Origin: Xenorhabdus lircayensis
Lineage (GTDB): Bacteria > Pseudomonadota > Gammaproteobacteria > Enterobacterales > Enterobacteriaceae
Assembly (NCBI RefSeq): GCF_016306625.1
Contig: NZ_JACOII010000049.1
Span: 1-64,000 of the forward strand
Length of the DNA stretch: 64,000 bases
Direction: 5' to 3'
The translations under genes and the position numbers were made by a program. This document shows positions 55,914 through 64,000 of the stretch, piece after piece; the first letter of the stretch is position 1, and each line of letters starts with the position of its first letter. A model generated the notes under the pieces. It saw only the letters and a program-made list of their open reading frames with translations. It was not told where the DNA came from and did not search any database.

Positions 55914-55988
55914 CATCACTACCGACGGAGAGTGTTGAACTCCGCCAAGTCTGAAGTAGTACGACGTTGATGTAAAAATGTATATGCA

Positions 55989-56008
55989 GGCCAGCCTTCG
56001 GGCTGGTC
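55989..56008 (+). other. Stable stem-loop between sucB and sucC
   Basis: GGCCAGCC (55989-55996) pairs with GGCTGGTC (56001-56008) with one G-T pair, closed by a TTCG tetraloop. No T run follows, so read-through into sucC is expected; it may stabilise or process the message. Confidence 0.65.
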
Positions 56009-56072
56009 ATATCCAGAGCAACAAAATAGAAGGTAATTTACCTTTCTTAGATCAAATTATGGATAGAACATC

Positions 56073-57239
56073 ATGAATTTACACGAGTATCAGGCAAAAC
56101 AACTTTTCGCACGGTATGGTTTACCAGCTCCTGCTGGCTATGCTTGTACCACTCCGCGCGAAGCAGAAGAAGCAGCATCCAAGATTGGTTCAGGCCCTTG
56201 GGTCGTTAAATGTCAGGTTCATGCAGGTGGCCGCGGTAAGGCTGGTGGCGTGAAAGTCGTCAACAGCAAGGAAGATATCCGTGCTTTTGCTGAACAATGG
56301 CTGGGTAAACGACTGGTAACTTACCAAACAGATGTACAGGGGCAGCCTGTTCATCAGATCTTGGTAGAAGGAGCAACCGATATTGCCAAGGAGCTGTATC
56401 TCGGTGCTGTTGTTGATCGTGGTACACGTCGTGTAGTATTCATGGCCTCTACTGAAGGTGGTGTCGAAATAGAAAAAGTGGCGGAAGAAACGCCCGAGCT
56501 GATTCATAAAGCAATTATCGACCCACTGACTGGCCCTATGCCGTACCAAGGCCGTGAATTAGCGTTTAAACTCGGTTTGACTGGTAAGCAGATTGGTCAA
56601 TTTACCAAGATTTTCTTGGGATTGGCAAACCTGTTCCTGGAGCGTGATTTGGCTCTAGTTGAAATCAACCCGCTGGTTATTACTACTCAAGGTGATCTTA
56701 TCTGCCTGGATGGGAAACTGAGTGCCGATGGCAACGCGATGTTCCGTCAGGCTGAACTGCGTGAAATGCACGATCCTTCACAGGAAGATCCACGTGAAGC
56801 TCAGGCTGCACAATGGGAACTGAACTATGTTGCGCTGGATGGCAACATTGGTTGTATGGTGAACGGTGCAGGTCTGGCAATGGGAACTATGGACATTGTC
56901 AAACTGCACGGCGGTGCACCGGCAAACTTCCTTGATGTGGGTGGTGGCGCGACAAAAGAGCGTGTTACCGAAGCATTCAAGATCATCTTGTCAGATGAAA
57001 ATGTCAAAGCTGTTTTTGTAAATATCTTTGGTGGTATCGTCCGCTGTGACCTGATTGCTGACGGTATTATTGGTGCGGTAGAAGAAGTAGGAGTTAACGT
57101 ACCAGTAGTCGTTCGTTTAGAAGGAAACAATGCTGAACTAGGCGCTAAAAAATTGGCAGACAGTGGTTTGAACATCATTGCAGCGACCAGTTTGACAGAC
57201 GCAGCTAAACAGGCAGTAGCAGCAGCGGGGAATAAATAA
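56073..57239 (+). CDS. sucC: Succinyl-CoA synthetase beta subunit
   Basis: 388 residues, typical length. The ATP-grasp N-terminal part starts [20 protein letters not shown] and has [19 protein letters not shown] (nucleotide site); the C-terminal CoA-ligase domain has [18 protein letters not shown] and [12 protein letters not shown]. With SucD it converts succinyl-CoA to succinate with formation of ATP or GTP. Its stop shares one base with the sucD ATG, indicating coupling. Confidence 0.98.
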   Translation: MNLHEYQAKQLFARYGLPAPAGYACTTPREAEEAASKIGSGPWVVKCQVHAGGRGKAGGVKVVNSKEDIRAFAEQWLGKRLVTYQTDVQGQPVHQILVEGATDIAKELYLGAVVDRGTRRVVFMASTEGGVEIEKVAEETPELIHKAIIDPLTGPMPYQGRELAFKLGLTGKQIGQFTKIFLGLANLFLERDLALVEINPLVITTQGDLICLDGKLSADGNAMFRQAELREMHDPSQEDPREAQAAQWELNYVALDGNIGCMVNGAGLAMGTMDIVKLHGGAPANFLDVGGGATKERVTEAFKIILSDENVKAVFVNIFGGIVRCDLIADGIIGAVEEVGVNVPVVVRLEGNNAELGAKKLADSGLNIIAATSLTDAAKQAVAAAGNK

Positions 57240-58108
57240 TGTCTATTTTAATCGATAAAAACACCAAAGTGATTTGTCAGGGTTTTACTGGTAGTCAAGG
57301 TACTTTCCACTCTGAACAGGCGATGGCTTACGGCACTCAAATGGTTGGTGGCGTTACACCGGGTAAAGGTGGTACTGAGCATTTGGGGCTGCCTGTATTC
57401 AATACCGTGCGTGAAGCGGTTGAAGCGACTGGTGCGACAGCTTCTGTCATTTATGTTCCAGCGCCATTCTGTAAAGATTCTATTCTGGAAGCGATTGATG
57501 CAGGTATTAAACTGATCATCACTATTACAGAAGGTATTCCGACGCTCGATATGCTGACAGTGAAGGTAAAACTGGATCAAGCGGGTGTTCGCATGATCGG
57601 CCCTAATTGTCCGGGAGTGATTACTCCTGGTGAATGTAAAATCGGTATCATGCCAGGCCACATTCACAAAGCGGGTAAAGTGGGGATTGTATCCCGTTCT
57701 GGTACATTGACCTATGAAGCGGTTAAGCAGACTACTGACACTGGGTTAGGGCAATCTACCTGTGTTGGTATCGGTGGTGATCCTATCCCGGGTTCAAACT
57801 TTATCGATATTCTGAAACTGTTCCAAGAAGATCCACAGACAGAAGCCATTGTTATGATTGGTGAAATCGGTGGTACAGCAGAAGAAGAAGCTGCCGCTTA
57901 TATTAAAGAGCATGTGACTAAACCTGTTGTTGCTTATATTGCGGGTGTGACTGCACCTAAAGGTAAGCGAATGGGACATGCGGGAGCGATTATCGCAGGT
58001 GGTAAAGGGACAGCAGACGAGAAGTTTGCTGCATTGGAAGCCGCAGGTGTGAAAACTGTTCGCAGTCTTGCTGACATTGGCGATGCTGTAAAAGAGTTAT
58101 TGGCATAA
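57239..58108 (+). CDS. sucD: Succinyl-CoA synthetase alpha subunit
   Basis: 289 residues. CoA-binding Rossmann domain ([18 protein letters not shown]) and ligase domain with [20 protein letters not shown]. The phosphohistidine is in [15 protein letters not shown] (about residue 246). Partner of SucC and last gene of sdhCDAB-sucABCD. In E. coli the 3' UTR after this gene yields the small RNA SdhX; here only about 30 bases separate the stop from the terminator stem, so a related RNA would be short and has not been recognised. Confidence 0.98.
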   Translation: MSILIDKNTKVICQGFTGSQGTFHSEQAMAYGTQMVGGVTPGKGGTEHLGLPVFNTVREAVEATGATASVIYVPAPFCKDSILEAIDAGIKLIITITEGIPTLDMLTVKVKLDQAGVRMIGPNCPGVITPGECKIGIMPGHIHKAGKVGIVSRSGTLTYEAVKQTTDTGLGQSTCVGIGGDPIPGSNFIDILKLFQEDPQTEAIVMIGEIGGTAEEEAAAYIKEHVTKPVVAYIAGVTAPKGKRMGHAGAIIAGGKGTADEKFAALEAAGVKTVRSLADIGDAVKELLA

Positions 58109-58140
58109 CTAGTTTCAAAATAAGCTATTTTTATAGAAAA

Positions 58141-58174
58141 AGGCTACCTCAGGGTGGTCTTTTTATTTTTATTT
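58141..58174 (+). terminator. Intrinsic terminator after sucD
   Basis: AGGCTACC (58141-58148) pairs with GGTGGTCT (58153-58160), two G-T pairs, followed by TTTTATTTTTATTT. It ends the sdh-suc transcript. Confidence 0.8.
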
Positions 58175-58755
58175 GTAGCATTAACAGTAGGTTAGTTAAT
58201 TTATAAGATGTGTTATTTTTAAATTTAATTTAACTGGATTTGGGAAATATTATTTATTTGATTAATTTAATTCTAAATATTGAAAAAAAATATATATTTT
58301 CAAGAATGAAAATGAAAAGTTAATTTTCTAATGCTTTTTACAGCAAAAAATATATTACAACTCATTACGAATAACAATTCATTAACACCCGATAAACCAG
58401 AATGAAATAATAGGTGCAAAGCTTAACAAAACAAAGAAAAAATTGATTAAAATCAATTTATTATACTGGAATGTATTCGCTAAACTTGATTAAATTGATC
58501 TAAGATACATAGATATTAGCCTGAGAACGTATGGCATTGTTGACCTATATTCAGAATTCTAAGCTGAGTCACGTAAAATCTATTTATTGTATGTAAATAT
58601 AGGCGTAATATTATTGTGGTATATACTGAATTTTGCTTTAGTTAATAATTTATTATTGTGTTTGAGGCATTTATTGCTGGTAGTTACGAGACTTTCATTT
58701 CACGAAGTCGGGTTGCCGCAAGTCGGTGTCTTCCTGCTAGGAGCAAGGAGTCAAG
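58175..58755. promoter_or_regulatory. cydA upstream control region
   Basis: About 580 bases without a gene, AT-rich. It contains a perfect FNR box at 58443-58456 and a second, half-matching site near 58486-58500 (TTGATTAAATTGATC). GTTAAT words nearby may belong to ArcA sites. In E. coli cydAB is repressed by FNR and activated by ArcA, with several promoters in a long leader, so the length fits. Confidence 0.65.
58443..58456. promoter_or_regulatory. Putative FNR box upstream of cydA
   Basis: TTGATTAAAATCAA fits the FNR consensus TTGAT-N4-ATCAA exactly. It lies about 300 bases before the cydA start. Confidence 0.7.
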
Positions 58756-60327
58756 ATGTTTGATATTGTCGAACTGTCACGATTACAGTTTGCCTTAACT
58801 GCTATGTACCATTTTCTGTTCGTGCCATTAACGCTTGGTATGGCGTTTCTGCTTGCGATCATGGAAACGGTATATGTTCTTTCTGGCAAACAAATCTATA
58901 AAGATATGACAAAATTCTGGGGTAAGTTATTTGGTATTAACTTTGCTCTGGGTGTCGCAACGGGCTTGACCATGGAGTTCCAGTTCGGAACCAACTGGTC
59001 ATATTTCTCACATTACGTTGGTGATATTTTCGGTGCGCCGCTGGCCATCGAAGGTCTGATGGCATTTTTCCTCGAATCCACATTCGTTGGTCTGTTTTTC
59101 TTCGGATGGGATCGCCTGAGTAAGAAACAACATTTGGCGGTTACCTGGCTGGTTGCATTAGGCTCTAACTTCTCTGCATTATGGATTCTGGTTGCGAATG
59201 GTTGGATGCAAAACCCGATTGCGTCTGATTTCAACTTTGAAACCATGCGAATGGAAATGGTGAGTTTCAGTGAATTGGTACTTAACCCAGTGGCTCAGGT
59301 GAAGTTCGTTCATACTGTTGCTGCCGGTTATGTTACAGGTGCCATTTTTGTATTGGGCATCAGCTCTTACTATCTGCTTAAAGGGCGCGATTTCGCGTTT
59401 GCCAAACGATCTTTTGCAATTGCTGCAAGTTTTGGTATGGCTGCAATACTGTCTGTCATTATTCTGGGTGATGAATCTGGATATGAAATGGGGGATGTGC
59501 AGAAAACCAAACTAGCTGCGATTGAAGCAGAATGGGAAACTCAGCCACCTCCGGCTTCATTCACGCTGATTGGTATTCCCGATCAGGACAAAATGGAAAA
59601 CAAATACTCCATCCAAATTCCTTACGTTTTGGGGTTGATTGCCACTCGCTCTACAGATACGCCAGTTGTTGGTCTGCGTGATTTGATGGGGCAGCATGAG
59701 CAGCGTATCCGTAACGGTATCAAGGCATATGAATTACTGGAAGAGCTGCGTTCGGGAAATATTGATCCAAGTGTTCGCAGTGCATTCAATGAAAGCAAGA
59801 AAGATCTTGGCTACGGCATGCTCTTGAAACGTTATACCCAAAACGTAACCGATGCGACAGAAGAACAGATTAAAGCCGCAGCGAAAGATTCTATTCCACG
59901 TGTAGCACCGCTCTACTTTGCATTCCGCATCATGATTGCCTCAGGCTTTATTATGCTGCTGATCATCGGTCTGTCATTCCTGAGCGTTATTCGCAACCGT
60001 ATCGGTCAACATAAATGGTTGTTGCGTGCTGCACTGTTCAGCATTCCATTACCGTGGATTGCTATTGAATCCGGATGGTTCGTTGCAGAATATGGCCGTC
60101 AGCCTTGGGCAATTGGTGAAGTTCTGCCAACCGCTGTTGCTACTTCAACACGCAGTGTGGGCGATCTCATTTTCTCAATGGTACTGATTTGTGGTCTGTA
60201 CACCTTGTTCTTGATCGCAGAGATGTTTTTGATGTTCAAATTTGCCCGTCTTGGCCCAAGCAGCCTCAAGACAGGACGCTACCACTTTGAACAGAAAATA
60301 GCTTCTTCAGCGAACAATATTGAGTAA
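58756..60327 (+). CDS. cydA: Cytochrome bd-I ubiquinol oxidase subunit I
   Basis: 523 residues with about nine membrane helices. Haem ligands: His19 in [12 protein letters not shown] (b595), the His in [14 protein letters not shown] (about 186, b558) and a later Met. The periplasmic Q-loop (about 255-390) is the long E. coli type. The conserved GRQPW motif appears in [15 protein letters not shown]. High oxygen-affinity terminal oxidase of the inner membrane, oxidising ubiquinol without pumping protons. A GGAGCAAGGAG site precedes the ATG. Confidence 0.97.
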   Translation: MFDIVELSRLQFALTAMYHFLFVPLTLGMAFLLAIMETVYVLSGKQIYKDMTKFWGKLFGINFALGVATGLTMEFQFGTNWSYFSHYVGDIFGAPLAIEGLMAFFLESTFVGLFFFGWDRLSKKQHLAVTWLVALGSNFSALWILVANGWMQNPIASDFNFETMRMEMVSFSELVLNPVAQVKFVHTVAAGYVTGAIFVLGISSYYLLKGRDFAFAKRSFAIAASFGMAAILSVIILGDESGYEMGDVQKTKLAAIEAEWETQPPPASFTLIGIPDQDKMENKYSIQIPYVLGLIATRSTDTPVVGLRDLMGQHEQRIRNGIKAYELLEELRSGNIDPSVRSAFNESKKDLGYGMLLKRYTQNVTDATEEQIKAAAKDSIPRVAPLYFAFRIMIASGFIMLLIIGLSFLSVIRNRIGQHKWLLRAALFSIPLPWIAIESGWFVAEYGRQPWAIGEVLPTAVATSTRSVGDLIFSMVLICGLYTLFLIAEMFLMFKFARLGPSSLKTGRYHFEQKIASSANNIE

Positions 60328-60341
60328 GCAGGAGTCCACTT

Positions 60342-61481
60342 ATGCTTGATTATGACGTACTACGATTTATATGGTGGCTGCTGATTGGTGTGTTACTGAT
60401 CGGTTTCGCAGTGACTGATGGTTTCGACATGGGGGTAGGTATCCTGCTGCGAATCATTGGTAAAAATGATACCGAACGTCGCATCATGATTAACTCAGTT
60501 GCCCCACATTGGGATGGTAACCAAGTTTGGTTAATTACCGCAGGTGGTGCCCTGTTTGCTGCATGGCCAATGGTATACGCTGCTGCATTCTCTGGCTTCT
60601 ATGTGGCAATGATCCTAGTATTGGCCGCGTTATTTTTCCGCCCGATTGGTTTTGATTATCGCTCAAAACTGGAAAGCAGCAAATGGCGTAGCATGTGGGA
60701 CTGGGGGCTGGTTATCGGTAGTTTCGTTCCTGCTCTGGTTATCGGTGTTGCATTTGGTAACTTGCTGCAAGGTGTACCGCTAGCGATGGACTCCTACCTG
60801 CGTGTTTCCTATGAGGGCTCGTTCTTCGGCTTGCTGAATCCTTATGGCTTGCTGGCTGGTGTGATTAGCCTGATGATGATCGTGACACAGGGTGCAACTT
60901 ATCTGCAAATGCGTACAACTGGCGAATTGCATCTGCGTTCCCGTACCGCAACTCATGTTTGTGCAGCGATAACGGCAGTTGCATTCTTACTTGCAGGAAT
61001 ATGGCTGATTTATGGCATTGACGGTTATGCGGTAACAGGCGGCCTGAATGTGAATGCACCATCTAACCCGCTGCATAAAGAAGTTGTTCAGCAGGCAGGC
61101 GCGTGGCTGACTAACTTCAATAACTATCCGATTCTGTGGGTAATACCAGCACTGGGTGTGCTTCTCCCTCTGCTAACTATGCTAGCAACTCGGATGGATA
61201 AAGGGGCTTGGGCATTCCTGTTCTCGTCATTGACGGTAGCTTGCATTATTCTGACTTCAGGTGTTGCTATGTTCCCATTTGTGATGCCATCAAGCCTTGA
61301 TCCTAATGTCAGCTTGACTATGTGGGATGCAACATCCAGTCAGTGGACGTTGCAAGTCATGTTAGTTGTTGCACTTATCTTCGTTCCTATCGTGCTGTCT
61401 TACACCATCTGGTGTTACTACAAAACCTTTGGGCGTTTGGATAAGAACTACATTGAAAACAACAAAAACTCATTGTACTAA
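60342..61481 (+). CDS. cydB: Cytochrome bd-I ubiquinol oxidase subunit II
   Basis: 379 residues, eight to nine membrane helices, starting MLDYDVLRFIWWLLIGVLLI. Conserved segments are FAVTDGFDMGVGIL and NSVAPHWDGNQVWLITAGGA. It forms the heterodimer with CydA. The ATG is 14 bases after the cydA stop with AGGAG before it. Normal length. Confidence 0.97.
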   Translation: MLDYDVLRFIWWLLIGVLLIGFAVTDGFDMGVGILLRIIGKNDTERRIMINSVAPHWDGNQVWLITAGGALFAAWPMVYAAAFSGFYVAMILVLAALFFRPIGFDYRSKLESSKWRSMWDWGLVIGSFVPALVIGVAFGNLLQGVPLAMDSYLRVSYEGSFFGLLNPYGLLAGVISLMMIVTQGATYLQMRTTGELHLRSRTATHVCAAITAVAFLLAGIWLIYGIDGYAVTGGLNVNAPSNPLHKEVVQQAGAWLTNFNNYPILWVIPALGVLLPLLTMLATRMDKGAWAFLFSSLTVACIILTSGVAMFPFVMPSSLDPNVSLTMWDATSSQWTLQVMLVVALIFVPIVLSYTIWCYYKTFGRLDKNYIENNKNSLY

Positions 61482-61492
61482 GGAGCATCGGC

Positions 61493-61618
61493 ATGTGGTA
61501 TTTTGCTTGGATTCTCGGAACGCTCTTAGCTTGTAGTTTCGCTGTCATTGCAGCCTTGGCACTTGAGCATAACGAATCACAAAAAGCGATTGAGAGTGAC
61601 GAAAATAATGTTGGCTGA
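61493..61618 (+). CDS. cydX: Cytochrome bd-I small subunit CydX
   Basis: 41 residues: MWYFAWILGTLLACSFAVIA followed by ALALEHNESQKAIESDENNVG. This matches the CydX/YbgT family, with the conserved WYFAWILG start and the Glu after the single membrane helix. CydX stabilises the haems of cytochrome bd. AGGAG at 61481-61485 is the ribosome-binding site. The gene is 11 bases after cydB and overlaps the start of ybgE. Confidence 0.93.
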   Translation: MWYFAWILGTLLACSFAVIAALALEHNESQKAIESDENNVG

Positions 61619-61895
61619 TAAATGCTACCAACTTATGGATAAGGGCCTATTGAGGGCCCTTATCCTCATCATAGCTTTGGTGCTTGCTTCATGTGTGTTC
61701 TGGGACCCGGCGCGTTTTGCTGCCAATACCAGCTCACTACCAATATGGCAAGGTATCTTATTGATCTGGGCGGTTTGTTCTGGCGTCACTTTTGGTGTCG
61801 GATTTCATCCTAAACGTATTATCTGGCATCTATTTTTTCATCCATTACCTGCATTTTTCATTCTTCTTTTTGGCTTATATCATTTCTTTAAGTAA
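61608..61895 (+). CDS. ybgE: Cyd operon protein YbgE
   Basis: 95 residues from the ATG at 61608, which overlaps the end of cydX by 11 bases; a longer frame from 61548 overlaps cydX further and has no homology. About three membrane helices: ALILIIALVLASCVFWDPARF, then WQGILLIWAVCSGVTFGVGF, then FFHPLPAFFILLFGLY. The segment FWDPARFAANTS and GVGFHPK match E. coli YbgE. Inner-membrane protein of unknown role, always linked to cydABX. Confidence 0.9.
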   Translation: MLADKCYQLMDKGLLRALILIIALVLASCVFWDPARFAANTSSLPIWQGILLIWAVCSGVTFGVGFHPKRIIWHLFFHPLPAFFILLFGLYHFFK

Positions 61896-62009
61896 ACTAA
61901 TTATAATTTTATAGGTTGTTAGCCTATAAAATTTTTTTACTGACAAGTCATTCCAAAGCGCTATTGTCTTAAGTATAGTGACAGCGTCAATTCGCCTAAT
62001 TAGGATTAT

Positions 62010-62414
62010 ATGAGTAATATGTTGTTCCGTTGGCCTATCCGTGTTTACTACGAAGACACAGATGCTAGTGGTGTGGTCTATCACGCCCGATATTTGGTCT
62101 TTTACGAAAGAGCTCGTACAGAGATGTTGCGTGACAAGGGTTTCCACCAACAGTATATGCTAGATGAGCAAGTTGGCTTTGTTGTTAGCCGCATGACTAT
62201 TGACTATCGGAAACCAGCAAAACTGGATGATCAGCTGTTTGTTGAAAGCGAGATTACGAATATCCGTGGCGCTTCACTGACATTTATTCAACAAATTGTT
62301 GATTGCAATGGTGTAGTTGTCAGCAGCGCAGAATGTTTGGTTGTCTGCGTAAATTCATCTCAAATGAAGCCTATTGCGCTTCCAAAGTCTATTGTCGCGG
62401 AGTTTAAGCAGTGA
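62010..62414 (+). CDS. ybgC: Acyl-CoA thioesterase YbgC
   Basis: 134 residues, single hotdog-fold domain. The active-site motif is [26 protein letters not shown], of which the Asp in DASGVVYH is catalytic. E. coli YbgC hydrolyses acyl-CoA thioesters and is always first in the tol-pal cluster, with a suggested link to phospholipid metabolism. Its TGA overlaps the tolQ GTG by 4 bases. Confidence 0.95.
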   Translation: MSNMLFRWPIRVYYEDTDASGVVYHARYLVFYERARTEMLRDKGFHQQYMLDEQVGFVVSRMTIDYRKPAKLDDQLFVESEITNIRGASLTFIQQIVDCNGVVVSSAECLVVCVNSSQMKPIALPKSIVAEFKQ

Positions 62415-63100
62415 CTGACATGAACATCCTTGATTTATTTCTTAAGGCAGGCTTCTTAGTGCAGCTGATCATGTTGATTTTGATCGGCTTTTCTATCGTC
62501 TCCTGGGCAATCATTATTCAACGAACAAAGATCCTTAATGCTGCAAGCCGTGAGGCGGAAGCATTTGAAGATAAATTTTGGTCGGGTATTGAATTATCTC
62601 GTCTTTATAAAGAAAGTCAGTCACGCCGTGATTCGTTAAGTGGTACTGAACAGATTTTCCATTCTGGTTTTAAAGAATTTGCTCGTTTGCATCAGGCAAA
62701 TAGCCACGCACCAGAGGCCGTTATCACAGGGGCTGCCCGTGCCATGCGCATCTCACTGAATCGTGAACTAGAAACATTGGAAAATCACATTCCGTTTCTG
62801 GGAACTGTGGGTTCCATCAGCCCTTATATTGGGCTGTTTGGCACGGTTTGGGGAATTATGCATGCCTTTATCGCCTTGGGAGCCGTAAAGCAGGCAACTT
62901 TGCAAATGGTTGCCCCCGGTATTGCAGAAGCTCTGATTGCAACAGCGATCGGCCTGTTTGCTGCAATTCCTGCGGTGATGGCCTATAACCGTCTGACCCA
63001 GCGCGTCAACAAACTAGAACAAATCTACGATAACTTTATGGAAGAATTTTTGGCCATTCTGCATCGTCAGGCTTTTGCTTCCAATACTAATAAGTCGTAA
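62411..63100 (+). CDS. tolQ: Tol-Pal system protein TolQ
   Basis: 229 residues, three membrane helices (about 17-37, 138-160, 170-192). Starts with GTG ([15 protein letters not shown]), exactly the position of the E. coli start. Conserved block: [20 protein letters not shown] followed by IMHAFIALG and [19 protein letters not shown]. With TolR it forms the proton-driven motor energising TolA during outer-membrane constriction; paralogue of ExbB and MotA. Confidence 0.97.
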   Translation: MTDMNILDLFLKAGFLVQLIMLILIGFSIVSWAIIIQRTKILNAASREAEAFEDKFWSGIELSRLYKESQSRRDSLSGTEQIFHSGFKEFARLHQANSHAPEAVITGAARAMRISLNRELETLENHIPFLGTVGSISPYIGLFGTVWGIMHAFIALGAVKQATLQMVAPGIAEALIATAIGLFAAIPAVMAYNRLTQRVNKLEQIYDNFMEEFLAILHRQAFASNTNKS

Positions 63101-63124
63101 TAAATCGTAAGGGGAAATCAGCGA

Positions 63125-63550
63125 ATGGTGCGTAGTCGCAGACGTGAGCTAAAATCCGAGATCAATATCGTCCCCTTGCTGGACGTGTTGCTAGTGTTGT
63201 TGCTGATCTTCATGGCAACAGCACCGATTATCACGCAAAGCGTAGAAGTCGATTTACCTGAAGCGGTGGATTCAAAAACAGTTTCTAGCTCTGATAATCC
63301 ACCGGTCATTGTAGAAGTTTCTGGGGTAGGGCAGTACAACATGGTCGTTAATCAGGAACGTTTGGAATTGTTACCTGAACAGCAAATCGTTGCTGAGGCC
63401 CAAACCTTGATGAAAGCCAATCCGAAAACGGTTTTCCTAATTGGTGGCTCTAAGGAAGTTCCTTATGATGAAATTATCAAGGCACTGAATATGCTTCGTC
63501 AGGCGGGTGTAAAATCGGTGGGTTTAATGACCCAGCCTATCGGAGCCTGA
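63125..63550 (+). CDS. tolR: Tol-Pal system protein TolR
   Basis: 141 residues with one membrane helix (about 18-38) carrying the proton-path Asp in INIVPLLDVLLVLLLIFM. The periplasmic domain includes EVDLPEAVDS and ANPKTVFLIGG. Second motor protein of the Tol system, related to ExbD. RBS AAGGGGAA lies just upstream. Confidence 0.97.
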   Translation: MVRSRRRELKSEINIVPLLDVLLVLLLIFMATAPIITQSVEVDLPEAVDSKTVSSSDNPPVIVEVSGVGQYNMVVNQERLELLPEQQIVAEAQTLMKANPKTVFLIGGSKEVPYDEIIKALNMLRQAGVKSVGLMTQPIGA

Positions 63551-63585
63551 CAGCGGCTGTTACTTAAAGTTTCTGGATATCGAGC

Positions 63586-64000
63586 GTGGGAAAGACAAGC
63601 GAGCAAAACAATAGGCTGAATCGCGCCATTATAATTTCGGTAATATTGCATATTATCCTGATCGGTTTTCTGATTTGGGGTTCTCTGGTGCAAAAAACGG
63701 AAATGGGGGGGGGTGGCGAAGGTGGTACTGTCATTGATGCAGTGATGGTCGATCCAAATGCCGTGGTTCAGCAATATAACCAACAGCAGCAACAGCAGGC
63801 TAATGCAAAGTTGGCTGAACAACAGCGGAAGAAAAAGGCTGAACAGCAGGCTGCTGAATTGCGGGCAAAGCAGGCGGAAGAGCAGGAACGCTTGAAAACG
63901 ACTGAAGAAGAACGTATTAAAGCACAGCAGGTTGCCGAAGCTCAGAAAAAACAATCTGAGGCTGCTGCCGCTAAAGCTCGTGAAGAGCAAAAACAAGCGG
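63586..64000 (+). CDS. tolA: Tol-Pal system protein TolA, N-terminal part
   Basis: Gene cut by the right edge after about 138 codons. It starts with GTG at 63586 (GGATA eight bases upstream). The N-terminus has one membrane helix (AIIISVILHIILIGFLIW, about 15-33), a Gly-rich turn (MGGGGEGG) and IDAVMVDPNAVVQQY, conserved with E. coli TolA. The Gln/Ala/Lys/Glu-rich long helix of domain II follows. TolA links the TolQR motor to TolB and Pal at the outer membrane and is used by some colicins and phages. The C-terminal domain is outside the window. Confidence 0.93.
   Translation, partial: MGKTSEQNNRLNRAIIISVILHIILIGFLIWGSLVQKTEMGGGGEGGTVIDAVMVDPNAVVQQYNQQQQQQANAKLAEQQRKKKAEQQAAELRAKQAEEQERLKTTEEERIKAQQVAEAQKKQSEAAAAKAREEQKQA

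Noticed and set aside
58109-58140. SdhX-like small RNA at the end of sucD
   Set aside because: The space between the sucD stop and the terminator stem is only about 30 bases and no similarity to the E. coli RNA was recognised; RNA data would be needed.
1-64000. tRNA, rRNA, CRISPR arrays or complete insertion sequences
   Set aside because: I found no cloverleaf-like sequence with TTCGA-type T loops in intergenic regions, no spaced identical repeats, and no transposase-like ORF. Small or diverged examples could be missed by eye.

Overview
The window looks like chromosome of a gamma-proteobacterium of the order Enterobacterales, most likely Xenorhabdus or Photorhabdus. Three things suggest this. 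The core genes run in the Escherichia coli order for this region (ybfF/seqA/pgm, kdpFABCDE-ybfA, ybgI, gltA/sdhCDAB/sucABCD, cydABX-ybgE-ybgC-tolQRA) and their proteins closely resemble E. coli proteins. The base composition is fairly AT-rich. The left third carries a complete MARTX toxin locus and AT-rich orphan genes, as expected in insect- or nematode-associated relatives. The genus is inferred from gene content; no rRNA gene is present to confirm it.

Layout. 1-400: 5' part of a FimB/FimE-type tyrosine recombinase running off the left edge. 520-1530: GlxA-type AraC-family regulator. 1659-22892: MARTX locus, with the type I secretion genes rtxB, rtxD and rtxE on the minus strand facing rtxH, rtxC and rtxA on the plus strand. 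RtxA is about 4753 residues and appears to carry the cargo DUF1-like, RID (Rho inactivation), alpha/beta hydrolase (ABH), C58/YopT-like cysteine protease, then the autoprocessing cysteine protease (CPD). 22893-27170: AT-rich accessory stretch with a papain-like orphan protein, a small orphan ORF, two tandem paralogues of about 100 residues and a methyltransferase.

27171-46240: conserved backbone with insertions. It holds ybfF, seqA and pgm, then a half-size EamA transporter and a lipoprotein pullulanase. The complete kdpFABC potassium pump with its KdpDE two-component system and a recognisable KdpE operator follows. After that come ybfA, ybgI, a divergent Bcr/CflA-type MFS exporter and AraC regulator pair, and the 3' remnant of an MccF-like LD-carboxypeptidase gene.

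46378-64000: central metabolism and envelope block. gltA faces sdhCDAB-sucABCD (TCA cycle from citrate synthase to succinyl-CoA synthetase and succinate dehydrogenase). Then come cytochrome bd oxidase (cydABX, with a perfect FNR box upstream), ybgE, ybgC and the Tol-Pal genes tolQ, tolR and the start of tolA. These link carbon oxidation, the quinone pool and oxygen-limited respiration.

The most notable signals are the MARTX effector cargo, a 16-bp inverted repeat in the rtxB/rtxH divergent region, the papain-like orphan at 23419, the tandem small paralogues, and a recurring pattern of 13-15 bp tandem duplications, one of which has lengthened the N-terminus of KdpE.
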